A stretch of 64,000 bases of DNA, taken from assembly GCF_020510425.1 (NCBI RefSeq), contig NZ_JAHBAH010000001.1, positions 3,081,001 to 3,145,000 of the forward strand. Reading direction: 5' to 3'. Below, piece after piece: positions 8,307-17,363 of this stretch. This DNA comes from Quatrionicoccus australiensis (GTDB lineage: Bacteria > Pseudomonadota > Gammaproteobacteria > Burkholderiales > Rhodocyclaceae). Under the pieces are notes generated by a model. The model made no database searches and had not been told where the DNA came from. It saw only the letters and a program-made list of their open reading frames with translations. The stretch's first letter is position 1; the number at the start of each line of letters is the position of its first letter. Both the position numbers and the translations under genes were made by a program.

Positions 8307-9815
8307 TCACGCCACCTTTTTGCTATCGAGCGCGGGACTCAGCTTGCCGGTCGCCGCGATTTCCTTGTACACCGCCATCACCGCTTCCTCGATCGGCTCC
8401 ATCGCATGTTCGCCATTCGGCACGATGCCGGCGGCTTCCAGCTTGCCCCAAGGCTCGTAGCCGATCTTGGAGCAGAGCACCACTTCACAGCCTTCGAGAA
8501 TGCGGATGTTGCGTTCGAGCAGCGATTCCGTGGCGCCGGCATCGACGACGTCGCCGTCACCGCAGGCATCCATGCCGCCGCAGTAGAGTTCGGTCTTGCG
8601 ATGGCTCATGAAGCGCGCGCCAGCCGGCGAGGCCTCGTAGATCAGGAACTCCTTGGCGTGACCGAAGTGTTCGGCGACGACGCCGTTCTTGCCGGCTACC
8701 GCCATGAGCACCGGGCGGGCATCAGCCGGAATGCCGAGTTCTTCGGCCTTCGGCTTGACGTTGCCGCGCTTGGCTTCAAGCTGTTCGATGATCGAGTCGT
8801 GCACTTCCTTGCGGCGGACCATGGCGGCTTCGTAATCGACCTCCATGACGTCGATCTTGTCCATGGTGAACTCGTCGCCGCGATCCTCGCCGAGCAGGCC
8901 GACCGCATCGGCACGGCACTGGCGGCAATGGCGCATCATCGCCATGTCGCCGGCACAGGCGTCCTGCAGTTCCTGCAGTTGCTCCGGCGTCGGTTCCGGC
9001 TGCTCCATGATCCCGTAGTAGGTGCCGTGCTCCGGCTCGGCGATCAGCGGCATGACGTTGTGCAGGAAGGCGCCCTTGGCCTTGACGATCTTCGAGACTT
9101 CCTTGAGATGCTCGTCATTGACGCCGGGGATCAGCACCGAATTGACCTTCACCAGGATGCCGCGCTCGGTCAGCATCTGCAGACCCTTCTGCTGCTGCTC
9201 GATGAGGATGCGTGCGCCTTCGACGCCGAAGATGCGCTTGTTCTCCCAGAAAATCCACGGGTAGATCTTGGCACCGACTTCGGGATCGACGCAGTTGATG
9301 GTGATCGTCACGTGGTCGATGTTGTGCTGAGCAATACGGTCGACATACATCGGCAGGTTGAGGCCGTTGGTCGACACGCAGAGCTTGATGTCCGGGGCGC
9401 GCGCCGAAAGCTCTTCAAAAGTCTCGAAAGTGCGGGCCGGGTTGGCGAGAGGGTCGCCGGGGCCGGCGATGCCGAGTACCGTCATTTGCGGGATTTCGGC
9501 GGCGACGGCGAGCACCTTGTTGATCGCCTGCTTCGGCGTCAGCACTTCGGAAACGACGCCCGGACGGGATTCGTTGGAACAGTCGTACTTGCGGTTGCAG
9601 TAATTGCACTGGATGTTGCAGGCCGGGGCCACGGCAACGTGCATGCGGGCAAAGTAATGGTGCGCCTCTTCGGAGTAGCAGGGATGATCCTGAACCTTGG
9701 CGCGGATGTGATCGGGCAGGTGGGCCAGTGCGTCGGGCGCACTGCCGCAACCGCTGGAGGCGCAGCCGCCGCCTTCTGCGGCCGGCGGGGTATTGCTGAT
9801 AACTGGAAGTTCCAC
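8307..9815 (-). CDS. nifB: Nitrogenase cofactor biosynthesis protein NifB
   Basis: NifB is the radical-SAM enzyme that fuses two [4Fe-4S] clusters with a SAM-derived carbide to make NifB-co, the FeMo-co precursor. The 502-residue protein has the radical-SAM motif CNIQCNYC near residue 66, the NifB-specific HPCYSEEAHHYFARMH before it, and RHCRQCRADAVGLLGED for accessory clusters. The last 130 residues form a NafY/NifX-like cofactor-binding domain (PVLMAVAGKNGVVAEHFGHA). The start is GTG at 9815 with GAGGAG eight bases upstream. It heads an eight-gene minus-strand operon ending with draG and is preceded by a sigma54/NifA promoter. Confidence 0.97.
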   Translation of the reverse strand: MELPVISNTPPAAEGGGCASSGCGSAPDALAHLPDHIRAKVQDHPCYSEEAHHYFARMHVAVAPACNIQCNYCNRKYDCSNESRPGVVSEVLTPKQAINKVLAVAAEIPQMTVLGIAGPGDPLANPARTFETFEELSARAPDIKLCVSTNGLNLPMYVDRIAQHNIDHVTITINCVDPEVGAKIYPWIFWENKRIFGVEGARILIEQQQKGLQMLTERGILVKVNSVLIPGVNDEHLKEVSKIVKAKGAFLHNVMPLIAEPEHGTYYGIMEQPEPTPEQLQELQDACAGDMAMMRHCRQCRADAVGLLGEDRGDEFTMDKIDVMEVDYEAAMVRRKEVHDSIIEQLEAKRGNVKPKAEELGIPADARPVLMAVAGKNGVVAEHFGHAKEFLIYEASPAGARFMSHRKTELYCGGMDACGDGDVVDAGATESLLERNIRILEGCEVVLCSKIGYEPWGKLEAAGIVPNGEHAMEPIEEAVMAVYKEIAATGKLSPALDSKKVA

Positions 9816-9852
9816 GATGAAGGCTCCTCGAAATCGGTTTGCAGCCTATTCA

Positions 9853-9867
9853 GCAATCGCTGTGCCA
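9853..9867 (-). promoter_or_regulatory. Sigma54 promoter of the nifB operon
   Basis: On the minus strand the sequence is TGGCAC-AGCGA-TTGC, an exact match to the sigma54 -24/-12 consensus TGGCAC-N5-TTGC. It lies 38 bp upstream of the nifB GTG. Confidence 0.92.
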
Positions 9868-9930
9868 GTCATGTTTGTTTATTTGAATCAATGGTTTGCT
9901 TGTTTGTTGTCTTGGCTCTGTCGGTTACCT

Positions 9931-9946
9931 TGTCAGAAACGCGACA
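9931..9946. promoter_or_regulatory. NifA upstream activator site for nifB
   Basis: TGT-CAGAAACGCG-ACA matches the NifA site TGT-N10-ACA exactly and lies 63 bp beyond the -24 element, on the correct side for activation of nifB. The rest of the 9816-10137 intergenic stretch shows no gene; the hydrolase on the plus strand starts at 10138. Confidence 0.88.
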
Positions 9947-10137
9947 GCCCGCGGCCGGCTTCCCGACCTTGCCGGCTGATCATCCCCGTCTGTTTTGGAG
10001 AGTTCGCCGTGTCAAGACATTGTTCTATGTCATTTGATTGACTTCGCGCGGCGTGCTCCTACAATCGGGAGGATTCCGGGGGCGGGGCGACGCGATCTGC
10101 CGCAGGCGGCCCGGACGCATTCACGGGGAGATGCAGC

Positions 10138-11289
10138 ATGGCAAACCTGAAACTGTTTTATGCGACCAACCGGCACCACCTGGGCGATGCCTTGCATCCC
10201 GATGGTTACGGCACCAAGTTCAGCGACGACGGCATGGAAAACCTGCGTTTTGGCGTGTTGACCGTCAAGGCCGCCGATGCGCAGATCAAGAAGTGCCTCA
10301 AGGCCGATGTCGGGCCGCTCGGCAAGGGCAATGGCGAAAAGCTCAGCGAATACCTGGCAACGTGTGCGGCAACGGCGAGCATCGATGTCTATCCCGAGTC
10401 GATCAGCAAGGATATTGCCGATGTCGCTCAGAAAAACGCCAAACTCGGCTCGCTCGCCATGTTCGAGGACCTGATGTGCCTGATGGAGGCGAGCAGCGAT
10501 GTGCTGATCTACATCCACGGCTTCAATGTCAAATGGAACGAAGCGGTGGGCGGCGCACTCGCATTGCAACTGATGCTCGACAACAGTCCGCGGCGCGATC
10601 CGGCGCAGAACCTCTCGGTCGTGCTCTTCTCCTGGCCATCGGACGGCGCGGCGCTGCCCTGGGTGTCCTACAAGTCGGACCGCACCGAGGCGGCCGGCTC
10701 GGGCGGTGCGGTCGGGCGCGCCTTCCTCAAAGTGCGCGATTTCCTGGTCGGCCTGCGCGACAAGGCACGCGCCGGCGGGCGTGAGCTGTGCGGTCAGGAC
10801 ATCCATCTGCTCTGCCATTCGATGGGCAATTTCCTGCTCGAAAACGCACTCGCCCGGCTCTACGACTTCTCGCCGGGCAATGCCCTGCCGCGCCTGTTCG
10901 AGCACGTCTTCCTGTGCGCGCCCGATCTCGACGACAACGCGCTGGAAGAAGGCAAGGCGCTTGGCCGGATCAACCAGATCGCGCGCCAGGTGACGCTCTA
11001 TTACAACCGGCACGACAAGGCGATGTATGTCTCCGACTACACCAAGGGCAATCCGGAGCGCCTCGGCCATAACGGCGCCGCGCATCCGGCGCAATTGCAC
11101 AACAAGATCCACCAGGTCGATTGCACGCCGGTGGTCAGCGACTTCACCGGCCACAGCTACTACCTGAGCGGCAGCGTCAATGCCGACATCCGCCTGAGCA
11201 TCGACGGCCGGGCGCAGGACGATGCGCTGCGCCAGCGTGCGCGCAACGCCAATCTCGACAATTGTTGGACGATGCAGGTGGCGCCATGA
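10138..11289 (+). CDS. Alpha/beta hydrolase of the DUF900 type
   Basis: A 383-residue cytoplasmic protein with no signal peptide. It shows the alpha/beta-hydrolase elements VLIYIHGFNV (oxyanion hole), the nucleophile elbow LLCHSMGNFLL with Ser in C-H-S-M-G, and CAPDLDDNAL, probably holding the acid Asp, with a late HSYYLSG His. This matches the DUF900 group of putative esterases or lipases, whose substrates are unknown. ATG at 10138 follows GGGGAG. The stop overlaps the ATG of the lipoprotein gene (ATGA), so the two proteins are probably made together. Confidence 0.82.
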   Translation: MANLKLFYATNRHHLGDALHPDGYGTKFSDDGMENLRFGVLTVKAADAQIKKCLKADVGPLGKGNGEKLSEYLATCAATASIDVYPESISKDIADVAQKNAKLGSLAMFEDLMCLMEASSDVLIYIHGFNVKWNEAVGGALALQLMLDNSPRRDPAQNLSVVLFSWPSDGAALPWVSYKSDRTEAAGSGGAVGRAFLKVRDFLVGLRDKARAGGRELCGQDIHLLCHSMGNFLLENALARLYDFSPGNALPRLFEHVFLCAPDLDDNALEEGKALGRINQIARQVTLYYNRHDKAMYVSDYTKGNPERLGHNGAAHPAQLHNKIHQVDCTPVVSDFTGHSYYLSGSVNADIRLSIDGRAQDDALRQRARNANLDNCWTMQVAP

Positions 11290-12209
11290 GGAATTTCGCA
11301 GCATTTTTGCCCTTTTTGCAGCGTGGACCGCTGGGCTGGCTGGCAATACTCTTGTTGTTGCTTGGGCTCGGTGGCTGCGCTTCGTCAGCGGTCGACTCTT
11401 CGCCAGCGGCAGAAATGCCGGTTCGGGCGAGTGCCGTGGCGCCGGCGCCAATGCCAGCGCCTGCACCGACGCTGCCGGCGCCACAGCCGGAAAGTGCGCT
11501 ACCGGGCGAGGTGCCGCAGGCCGTTGCAGCGGCGCCGGCTGCTGTCGCAACGAGCGCCCCGCGCAGCGGCTCGGCCCGCCTGTTAAGAGCGCGCCGCGCG
11601 GCCAGCCAAGCGCCGGAAGTTGCCTTCCTCGAAGCCGAAACGCCGCCGCCCGAACTGGTCGAGGCCAGTCTGGCCTACAGTGTGACGCGCGAGATGCACA
11701 TCGGGCGCAGTTATCCGGTCGAACTCTGGCTCGATCAACAAGTCGGCGAGGCCGATCTCGGGCGCAATCTGGCCTTGAAGATCAAGCCGGCGGCGGGCGA
11801 GGTCAATACCGGGCGGCTGGTCGTCGAACTCGGCAACGAAGTGGTCGCCGAGCTGCTGGTGTTCAACGGCGAGTTCGAGGTCAATCCGGCCGGCCCCATC
11901 GTCCAGCCGGTATTGCCCAAGGTGCCGCTGCGCTGGCAATGGCTGGTCAAACCGCTGAAAACCGGCGAACTGAAGCTGCAGGTTCGGGTCGCGGCGCGCG
12001 TCAGCGGGCGGGAAAGTGGCGTCAGCACGCCCTATCTCGGCAGCGTTATCGTCACTTCGTGGCCACCGGCGACCTTCGAGGAATTCATTGAATTGCTCAA
12101 AAGCTGGGTCAGGCAGGTGGACAGCCTGTTTGCCCTGCTCGGCACCAGCCTGGCCGCGATTGCGGCATTTTTCTTCAAGCGCGGTAACGGCGAAAAGACG
12201 GCCGAGTAG
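11286..12209 (+). CDS. Predicted lipoprotein with Ala/Pro linker and C-terminal membrane helix
   Basis: A 307-residue protein of unknown function. The N-terminus has a hydrophobic signal ending in the lipobox LGLGGC, so Cys31 is the likely lipidation site. Residues about 35-100 form an Ala/Pro-rich linker. Residues about 115-260 look like a beta-rich domain (SYPVELWLDQQVGEADLG). The C-terminus has a hydrophobic segment (SLAAIAAFFF) followed by basic residues. A lipid anchor together with a C-terminal helix is odd for one protein. It is coupled to the upstream hydrolase; the pair may act at the envelope. Confidence 0.7.
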   Translation: MRNFAAFLPFLQRGPLGWLAILLLLLGLGGCASSAVDSSPAAEMPVRASAVAPAPMPAPAPTLPAPQPESALPGEVPQAVAAAPAAVATSAPRSGSARLLRARRAASQAPEVAFLEAETPPPELVEASLAYSVTREMHIGRSYPVELWLDQQVGEADLGRNLALKIKPAAGEVNTGRLVVELGNEVVAELLVFNGEFEVNPAGPIVQPVLPKVPLRWQWLVKPLKTGELKLQVRVAARVSGRESGVSTPYLGSVIVTSWPPATFEEFIELLKSWVRQVDSLFALLGTSLAAIAAFFFKRGNGEKTAE

Positions 12210-12289
12210 ACGTGCCCCTGCGGCGGCAAGCGGTCAAAAATGCCGTTGCGGGCAGGTCGACCGCTCGGGATTCGCGTTGATGTGCATGC

Positions 12290-12312
12290 CAGGGCCGGTT
12301 GATCCGGCCCTG
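12290..12312. terminator. Hairpin between convergent genes
   Basis: A perfect 9-bp stem (CAGGGCCGG / CCGGCCCTG) with a 5-base loop lies between the lipoprotein stop and the end of the hybrid kinase gene. The following T-tract on the plus strand is weak (CTTATTTC), so it is a probable but not strong terminator. Confidence 0.55.
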
Positions 12313-12313
12313 C

Positions 12314-14608
12314 TTATTTCTGGCGCGCCGACAGTTTGTCGAGCAGCAGCTTGAAGAAGATGTCCGGGTCGATCGGCTTGGTCGAAAAATCATCCATGCC
12401 GGCCGCCAGGCAGCGTGCCTTGTCTTCGGCAAAGGCATTCGCGGTCATCGCGATGATCAGCTGTTCCTCGCCGCCGGGCAGGGCGCGAATGCGCCGGGTT
12501 GCTTCGAGGCCGTCCATGCGCGGCATCTGCATATCCATCAGGATCAGCGCATAGTGCGGCTGTTGCTGGAACAGCGCGACGGCCTGTTCGCCATCTTCGG
12601 CGGTGTCGACGTGAAAGCCGATTTCTTCGAGCAGGATCTGGGCGATCTCGCGATTGATCGGTTCGTCCTCGACCAGCAGGACATGGCTGCCGGCAAAGCT
12701 CTGGCGCAGGGAGGCTTCGGCGTCGAGCTCATGCGCGATTGGGTGTTCGGCTTGCGGCTGCGGCTTTTTCAGGCGGGCGGTGAACCAGAAGATGCTGCCC
12801 TTGCCCGGTTCGCTTTCGACCCCCACTTCGCCGTTCATGGCATCGGCAATTTTCGCGGTAATCGCCAGGCCGAGCCCGGTGCCGCCATATTTGCGCGTCG
12901 TCGAGCCGTCCGCCTGTTCAAAGGCGGTGAACAAGCGGGGCAGGGCCTCCGGTGCAATGCCGATGCCGGTGTCGCTGACCTCGAAACGCAGCAGCAGGCT
13001 GGCGGCATCTTCTTCGAGGATGACGGCGCGCAGGGTGACGCTGCCCTGTTCGGTGAATTTCACGGCATTGACGGCGTAATTGAGCAGCGCTTGCTGCAGG
13101 CGGGTCCGGTCGCCAAGCACCAGCGGCGGCAACTCGGGCAAGGTATAGGAGAGTTGCAGCTGTTTTTCCTTGGCTCGCAGCTGCAGCATCGAACTGACGT
13201 TTTCAAACAGGCTGCCGACCGGGAAGCTGCTTTCTTCGAGGATCAGTTTGCCGGCTTCGATCTTGGAAAGGTCGAGCACCATGTTGATGACTTCAAGCAG
13301 ATGCTCGCCGGCCGCCTCCAGCTTGCCGAGGCGTTCGCCCTGCGCCGGGCTGAGGCCGGCCCGGCGCATGAGCAGGGCCATGCCGCTGATCGCATTGAGC
13401 GGCGTGCGGATTTCGTGACTCATGTTGGCGAGGAAGGTGCTCTTCGAGCGGCTGGCCGCCTCGGCCGCTTCCTTGGCCTGGTAGAGGGCGGTGGTGCGTT
13501 CGCTGACGCGCGCCTCGAGGCTCGCGTTCATGTCGCGCAGCTCATGCTCGCGTTCGAGAATGGCATTGGCCATCTGGCCGATGTCGTCGGAAAGGTGATT
13601 GAATTCGGTGATGCGGCCGCGCGGCCAGGCGTCTACCGTTTCGCCCTGGGCGATCTGGTGCGCCTGACGGACGATGCCGGCCAGTGGCCGGAGCAGGCGC
13701 GAGGCGCCGTACAGGGCGAGCAGGGAGCCGATCAGCAAGGATGCCAGGAAACCGCCGCAGACGATGAAGACGGTCATGCGGATTTCCGGGTGGGCGAGGC
13801 CGGCCGGCAGGCGGGCGATGAAGGACCAGCCGAGGGCGGCCGAGCGGGCGCCGCCGACGTAATAGTTGCGCCCGTCGAAAGCATATTGCGTGGGCAGGGT
13901 TTCACCCTTGAGCACGGCATTGAGGATGGGCGAGTTGTAGAGATTCAGTTCGCCGACCCGCTTGGCCGATTCGGTATCGGCGAGCAGTTCGCCGCGCTGG
14001 TCGAGGACCCAGATTGCCCTTTGTTTTTCCCCGGGGTTGCGATCGAGGATATTGAGCAGGTAGCCGAGCGGAATTTCCGCCAGCAGCACCTGCTCGTTGC
14101 CGGCCGGTACGGCCAGCCCGACGGTCACGACGCCGCTCAGCGCCGACAGGTACTTGTCGCTCCAGACCGGGCCGGCGCGCAGTTTGACTTCACGAAAGAG
14201 CGGCGTGCCGGAAAGGTCGCTGCCGAGCACCTCGTGTTCGAGATGGCGATACTCGGGCGGCAAACCGGCGGTGATCACTTCGCCCTTGGCCGAGAGCAGA
14301 TACAGCGCCCGGAAAACCTTGCCACCGGCAACCGTCTGTCCAATCAGCGCGGTCGGTGATGCGCTGTTGCCGAGCGCACTGGCGACCAGGGCCAGTTGCT
14401 CCTGCTGGGCCAGCATCTGCATTTCGATGCGGAAGGCCAGCTCGCGGGCGTCGCCTTCGGCGCGGGTGCGGATTTCCGACTCCAGCTGTGGAATGCGGGT
14501 GAGCAGGAAGATCGAGCCGACGATCAGGAAGGTCAGCACCGAGGTTACTGCGAGCAACACGCCGAGGTAAGCGTGCAGTCGCCATTCGCGCAAGGCGGGT
14601 GGGGTCAT
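12314..14608 (-). CDS. Hybrid sensor histidine kinase with Cache-like sensor and receiver
   Basis: A 764-residue inner-membrane kinase. Order: membrane helix (about 14-37), periplasmic Cache-like region (about 40-275), second helix (about 280-303), HAMP (about 304-355), coiled coil, HisKA with the phospho-acceptor in [11 protein letters not shown] (about 390), HATPase with DTGIGIAPE and [10 protein letters not shown], then a receiver with acceptor Asp in LILMDMQMP near 690. There is no Hpt or DNA-binding domain. Its ATG overlaps the stop of the binding-protein gene upstream (ATGA), so that protein probably presents a ligand to this kinase. No separate response regulator lies nearby. Confidence 0.9.
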   Translation of the reverse strand: MTPPALREWRLHAYLGVLLAVTSVLTFLIVGSIFLLTRIPQLESEIRTRAEGDARELAFRIEMQMLAQQEQLALVASALGNSASPTALIGQTVAGGKVFRALYLLSAKGEVITAGLPPEYRHLEHEVLGSDLSGTPLFREVKLRAGPVWSDKYLSALSGVVTVGLAVPAGNEQVLLAEIPLGYLLNILDRNPGEKQRAIWVLDQRGELLADTESAKRVGELNLYNSPILNAVLKGETLPTQYAFDGRNYYVGGARSAALGWSFIARLPAGLAHPEIRMTVFIVCGGFLASLLIGSLLALYGASRLLRPLAGIVRQAHQIAQGETVDAWPRGRITEFNHLSDDIGQMANAILEREHELRDMNASLEARVSERTTALYQAKEAAEAASRSKSTFLANMSHEIRTPLNAISGMALLMRRAGLSPAQGERLGKLEAAGEHLLEVINMVLDLSKIEAGKLILEESSFPVGSLFENVSSMLQLRAKEKQLQLSYTLPELPPLVLGDRTRLQQALLNYAVNAVKFTEQGSVTLRAVILEEDAASLLLRFEVSDTGIGIAPEALPRLFTAFEQADGSTTRKYGGTGLGLAITAKIADAMNGEVGVESEPGKGSIFWFTARLKKPQPQAEHPIAHELDAEASLRQSFAGSHVLLVEDEPINREIAQILLEEIGFHVDTAEDGEQAVALFQQQPHYALILMDMQMPRMDGLEATRRIRALPGGEEQLIIAMTANAFAEDKARCLAAGMDDFSTKPIDPDIFFKLLLDKLSARQK

Positions 14609-15720
14609 TTGAGCTGGTGCAGGCTGCCGTCGTGGATTTCGGTGAAAAAGACCCGGCGCGTCGCGTCGCCATTGGTGTCGAAGCGGATTTCCTGCTGTAC
14701 GCCCTGATACGGGCCGTATTTGAGCAAGGCTGCCTTCATGTCCTCATCCTTGTCGCGTTTCTGCAGCGCGGCAAAGACGACGTTCGCCGTGTCGTAGGCA
14801 AGCAGCGAGAAGGAGCCGAATTCGCGCTGGAAGCGTTGCTTGAAGGCGTTGCGGAAATTCTGGTAGGCGACGCCGGGATCGTCGCGGTTGTAAGCGTGGG
14901 TCATCAGCATGCCTTCGACGGCGCTGCCGCCCATTTCGCTGAGCGCTTCGCCGGAGGCCGCCCATTCCGAGGAGCTGAGCGGCAGGCCGGGGGCGAGGCG
15001 GCGGGCCTGCTGCGCCAGGCGCGCCGTATCGAGCGTGCTGGCGACAAAGATCAGCGCATCCGGCCGGTCGGCGAGCAGCCGATTGATGACGTCGGAAAAA
15101 CGTGTGCTTGCCGTCGATTCGAAACCGGCGGTGCTGCTGGTGACACCGCCCAGTTTTTCGAACTCGGAAGAGAATCCCTTCACCCAGGTTTCGCCAAAGG
15201 GCAGGTTGGAGGCGTCGAAGGCGAGGCCAACCCGGCGGCTGCCGCGCTCGTAGAGCACCCGGGCATGCTGGATGGCGGCTTCGCGGGTGGTGCAATTGAC
15301 GCGGAAGAGGTTGTCATCCTTGCCGTAAAAATCAGTCGATGCCACGGTCGGGCTGATGATGATCTGGCCGGCCTGATTGAACAGCGGCATGACCACGGCC
15401 GCCATCGAACTGGTGACCGGGCCGATGATGATGTCGGGGTGCAGTGCGATCAGTTCCTGGGCGGCCTGTCTGGCCTTGTCCTTGTCCTGGCCGTCGTCGC
15501 GCACGAGCAGTTCGATCTTGCGGCCATTGATGCCGCCAGCCTGGTTCTGTTGCTCGACGGCGAGAATGACGCCATTGCGGACGCTTTCGCCAAAATCCGA
15601 GCCACGGTCGGAAAGACCCGCGAGCAGACCGATCCGGATCGGCTCGGGCGGCGTGCAGGCGGCTAGTGCGAGCAGCAGGCAGGATGCGCCGAGCAGCCGC
15701 GAAGTTCCATGCAGGATCAA
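14605..15720 (-). CDS. Periplasmic ABC-type substrate-binding protein coupled to sensor kinase
   Basis: A 371-residue type-I binding protein of the branched-chain amino acid/urea/amide group (Peripla_BP_6), recognisable from [20 protein letters not shown], the segment [15 protein letters not shown] and [23 protein letters not shown] at 15720 is chosen because GAGGAGGGAG lies just upstream and the hydrophobic signal ending LLALAACT with a lipobox-like Cys begins directly after it. No permease or ATPase genes accompany it. The four-base overlap with the hybrid kinase suggests a sensory rather than transport role. The ligand is unknown. Confidence 0.85.
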   Translation of the reverse strand: MILHGTSRLLGASCLLLALAACTPPEPIRIGLLAGLSDRGSDFGESVRNGVILAVEQQNQAGGINGRKIELLVRDDGQDKDKARQAAQELIALHPDIIIGPVTSSMAAVVMPLFNQAGQIIISPTVASTDFYGKDDNLFRVNCTTREAAIQHARVLYERGSRRVGLAFDASNLPFGETWVKGFSSEFEKLGGVTSSTAGFESTASTRFSDVINRLLADRPDALIFVASTLDTARLAQQARRLAPGLPLSSSEWAASGEALSEMGGSAVEGMLMTHAYNRDDPGVAYQNFRNAFKQRFQREFGSFSLLAYDTANVVFAALQKRDKDEDMKAALLKYGPYQGVQQEIRFDTNGDATRRVFFTEIHDGSLHQLK

Positions 15721-15937
15721 GGCATCTCCCTCCTCGTTATTTGTTCTTTTGTCGCCATCTCCGTGGCGAGCCGATTTTGTACCACCCGGCTCCGGGAGGG
15801 TCAAGCGCGATGCCAGCAGCCATGCGGGATTCGGCCATTCCGGATGATTAGCCGGCGGCCCTCGTCAGCGCCCCGCAAAGCCCGTGGATGGCCCGGGGCC
15901 GGGCTTGCGGCGGCATGGCCTGGCAGCGCGCGATGTT

Positions 15938-15953
15938 TGTCGCATTGTCGACA
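15938..15953. promoter_or_regulatory. NifA-type upstream activator site before the Fe-S protein gene
   Basis: TGT-CGCATTGTCG-ACA is an exact TGT-N10-ACA match, nested in the larger palindrome TTTGTCG-N6-CGACAAA at 15936-15955. It lies 42 bp upstream of a sigma54-like promoter. The 302-bp stretch 15721-16022 holds no other recognisable gene. Confidence 0.7.
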
Positions 15954-15995
15954 AATGCCCATTGGCTATCTGGCTGATTCTGCGTGTTTTCCCGA

Positions 15996-16010
15996 TGGCG
16001 CCGCTCTTGC
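15996..16010 (+). promoter_or_regulatory. Sigma54-like promoter before the Fe-S protein gene
   Basis: TGGCGC-CGCTC-TTGC matches the sigma54 consensus with one difference, the same variant seen before nifN. Transcription would start near 16021, almost at the ATG at 16023, implying a leaderless or very short 5' end. Confidence 0.6.
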
Positions 16011-16022
16011 TTGGTGCTCTGC

Positions 16023-17363
16023 ATGAAAACCCATCTCGACTGGTCGGCCTACGATACCTACGGTGCCGGCGACGCTTATGCCGGCATTCCGGCGACCGGC
16101 GGCAATTACGCCAAGGCGGTCGCCGTGTGCATGAACAATCACCAGTGCCAGCGCGACGGCAAGGGCGTCATGTGCCCGAGCTACCGCATCACGCACGATC
16201 CGGCGCATTCGACCGGTGCCCGTGTCAAGGCCTTCAAGGCGGCGCTCAACGGTGAACTCGGCGACGAGCCCTTTTCTCATCCTGATCTGGCGGCGGCGAT
16301 GGATCTCTGCGTCTCGTGCAAGGGCTGCAAGAAGGAATGCCCGAGCGCCGTCGATATGACCCTGATCAAGACCGAATACCTGGCGCAGAAAAACGAACGC
16401 CACGGCGTCTCGCTGCGCGCCCGCCTGTTCGGCAGCCTGCCGGCCTGGCTGCATCGCTGGCGGGCTCCCTTGGCCCTGCTCGTGCGCTGGCGCAATGCCT
16501 CGCCCTGGCTGGCGGCGCTCGCCGAACGCCGGCTCGGCATCTCGGCCCGGCGACCGATCCCGGCAATCGTCGGCGGGCCGCTGCCGGCAGCCGAAGCGCC
16601 GGCCAGCGGTCAACGCGGCAAAGTGCTCCTTTTTGTCGATACCTTCACGCATTACTACACGCCGGAAGTCGCCAGCGCGGCGCGCGCAGTGCTGACCGCC
16701 GCCGGCTACGCCGTCGAGATGCTGCGCCCGGCGGCCGACGACGGCGAGCCGGAACGGCCGTTGTGCTGCGGCCGGACGTACCTGTCGCAAGGCATGGTCG
16801 AGGCGGCCAAACGCGAAGGCAAGCGGGTCATGGCGGCGCTGGCGCCGGCCTTGGCGGCAGGAACGCCGATCATCGGGCTGGAGCCCTCGTGTTTGCTCGC
16901 CCTGCGCGACGAGTTCTACAGCCTGTCGCTCGGCCCGGATGTGGCACAACTCGGCAAGCAGGCCTTCCTCTTTGAAGAATTCCTGATGCGCGAGGCGAAC
17001 AAGGGGATGCAGCTCAAGCTGCAGCCGATTCCCGGCGGCAAGGCACTGGTGCATGGGCATTGCCACCAGAAGGCCTTCGGCGCGATGAAATCGGTCAGAA
17101 AGGTACTCGCCTGGATCCCGGAATTCGAGTTCGAGATCATTGACGCCAGCTGCTGCGGCATGTCCGGCAGTTTCGGGCTGGAAGCCGAGCATTACGCCGC
17201 CTCGGTGGCGATGGGCGAGTTGGCCTTGTTGCCGGCCGTACGCGCAGCTGCGCCGGACACCCTGATCGTCGCCGACGGCTTTTCCTGTCGTCACCAGATC
17301 GCCGACGGCAGCGGCCGCCAGGCGATACACGTGGCGGTGTTGCTGCAGCGGGCGCTGGCCTAG
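16023..17363 (+). CDS. Fe-S oxidoreductase with two 4Fe-4S motifs and CCG domains
   Basis: A 446-residue cytoplasmic or membrane-associated electron-transfer protein. It resembles the C-terminal half of FAD-linked D-lactate/glycolate-type oxidases, and GlpC. It has a ferredoxin-like pair near residues 36-53 (CMNNHQCQRDGKGVMCPSY) and 100-112 (CVSCKGCKKECP), then two cysteine-rich CCG motifs, LCCGRTYLSQGM and CCGMSGSFG. The FAD-binding half is absent here, so its flavoprotein partner must be elsewhere. The start is the ATG at 16023; an upstream in-frame ATG lies before the promoter. A NifA/sigma54-type promoter directly upstream suggests expression under nitrogen-fixing conditions. It converges with the FimV-like gene, overlapping by 4 bp. 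Confidence 0.82.
   Translation: MKTHLDWSAYDTYGAGDAYAGIPATGGNYAKAVAVCMNNHQCQRDGKGVMCPSYRITHDPAHSTGARVKAFKAALNGELGDEPFSHPDLAAAMDLCVSCKGCKKECPSAVDMTLIKTEYLAQKNERHGVSLRARLFGSLPAWLHRWRAPLALLVRWRNASPWLAALAERRLGISARRPIPAIVGGPLPAAEAPASGQRGKVLLFVDTFTHYYTPEVASAARAVLTAAGYAVEMLRPAADDGEPERPLCCGRTYLSQGMVEAAKREGKRVMAALAPALAAGTPIIGLEPSCLLALRDEFYSLSLGPDVAQLGKQAFLFEEFLMREANKGMQLKLQPIPGGKALVHGHCHQKAFGAMKSVRKVLAWIPEFEFEIIDASCCGMSGSFGLEAEHYAASVAMGELALLPAVRAAAPDTLIVADGFSCRHQIADGSGRQAIHVAVLLQRALA

Noticed and set aside
8010..10037. A 675-codon frame antisense to nifB and fdxN.
   Set aside because: It lies fully opposite recognised nif genes and has the His/Gly/Asp-rich composition typical of shadow frames.
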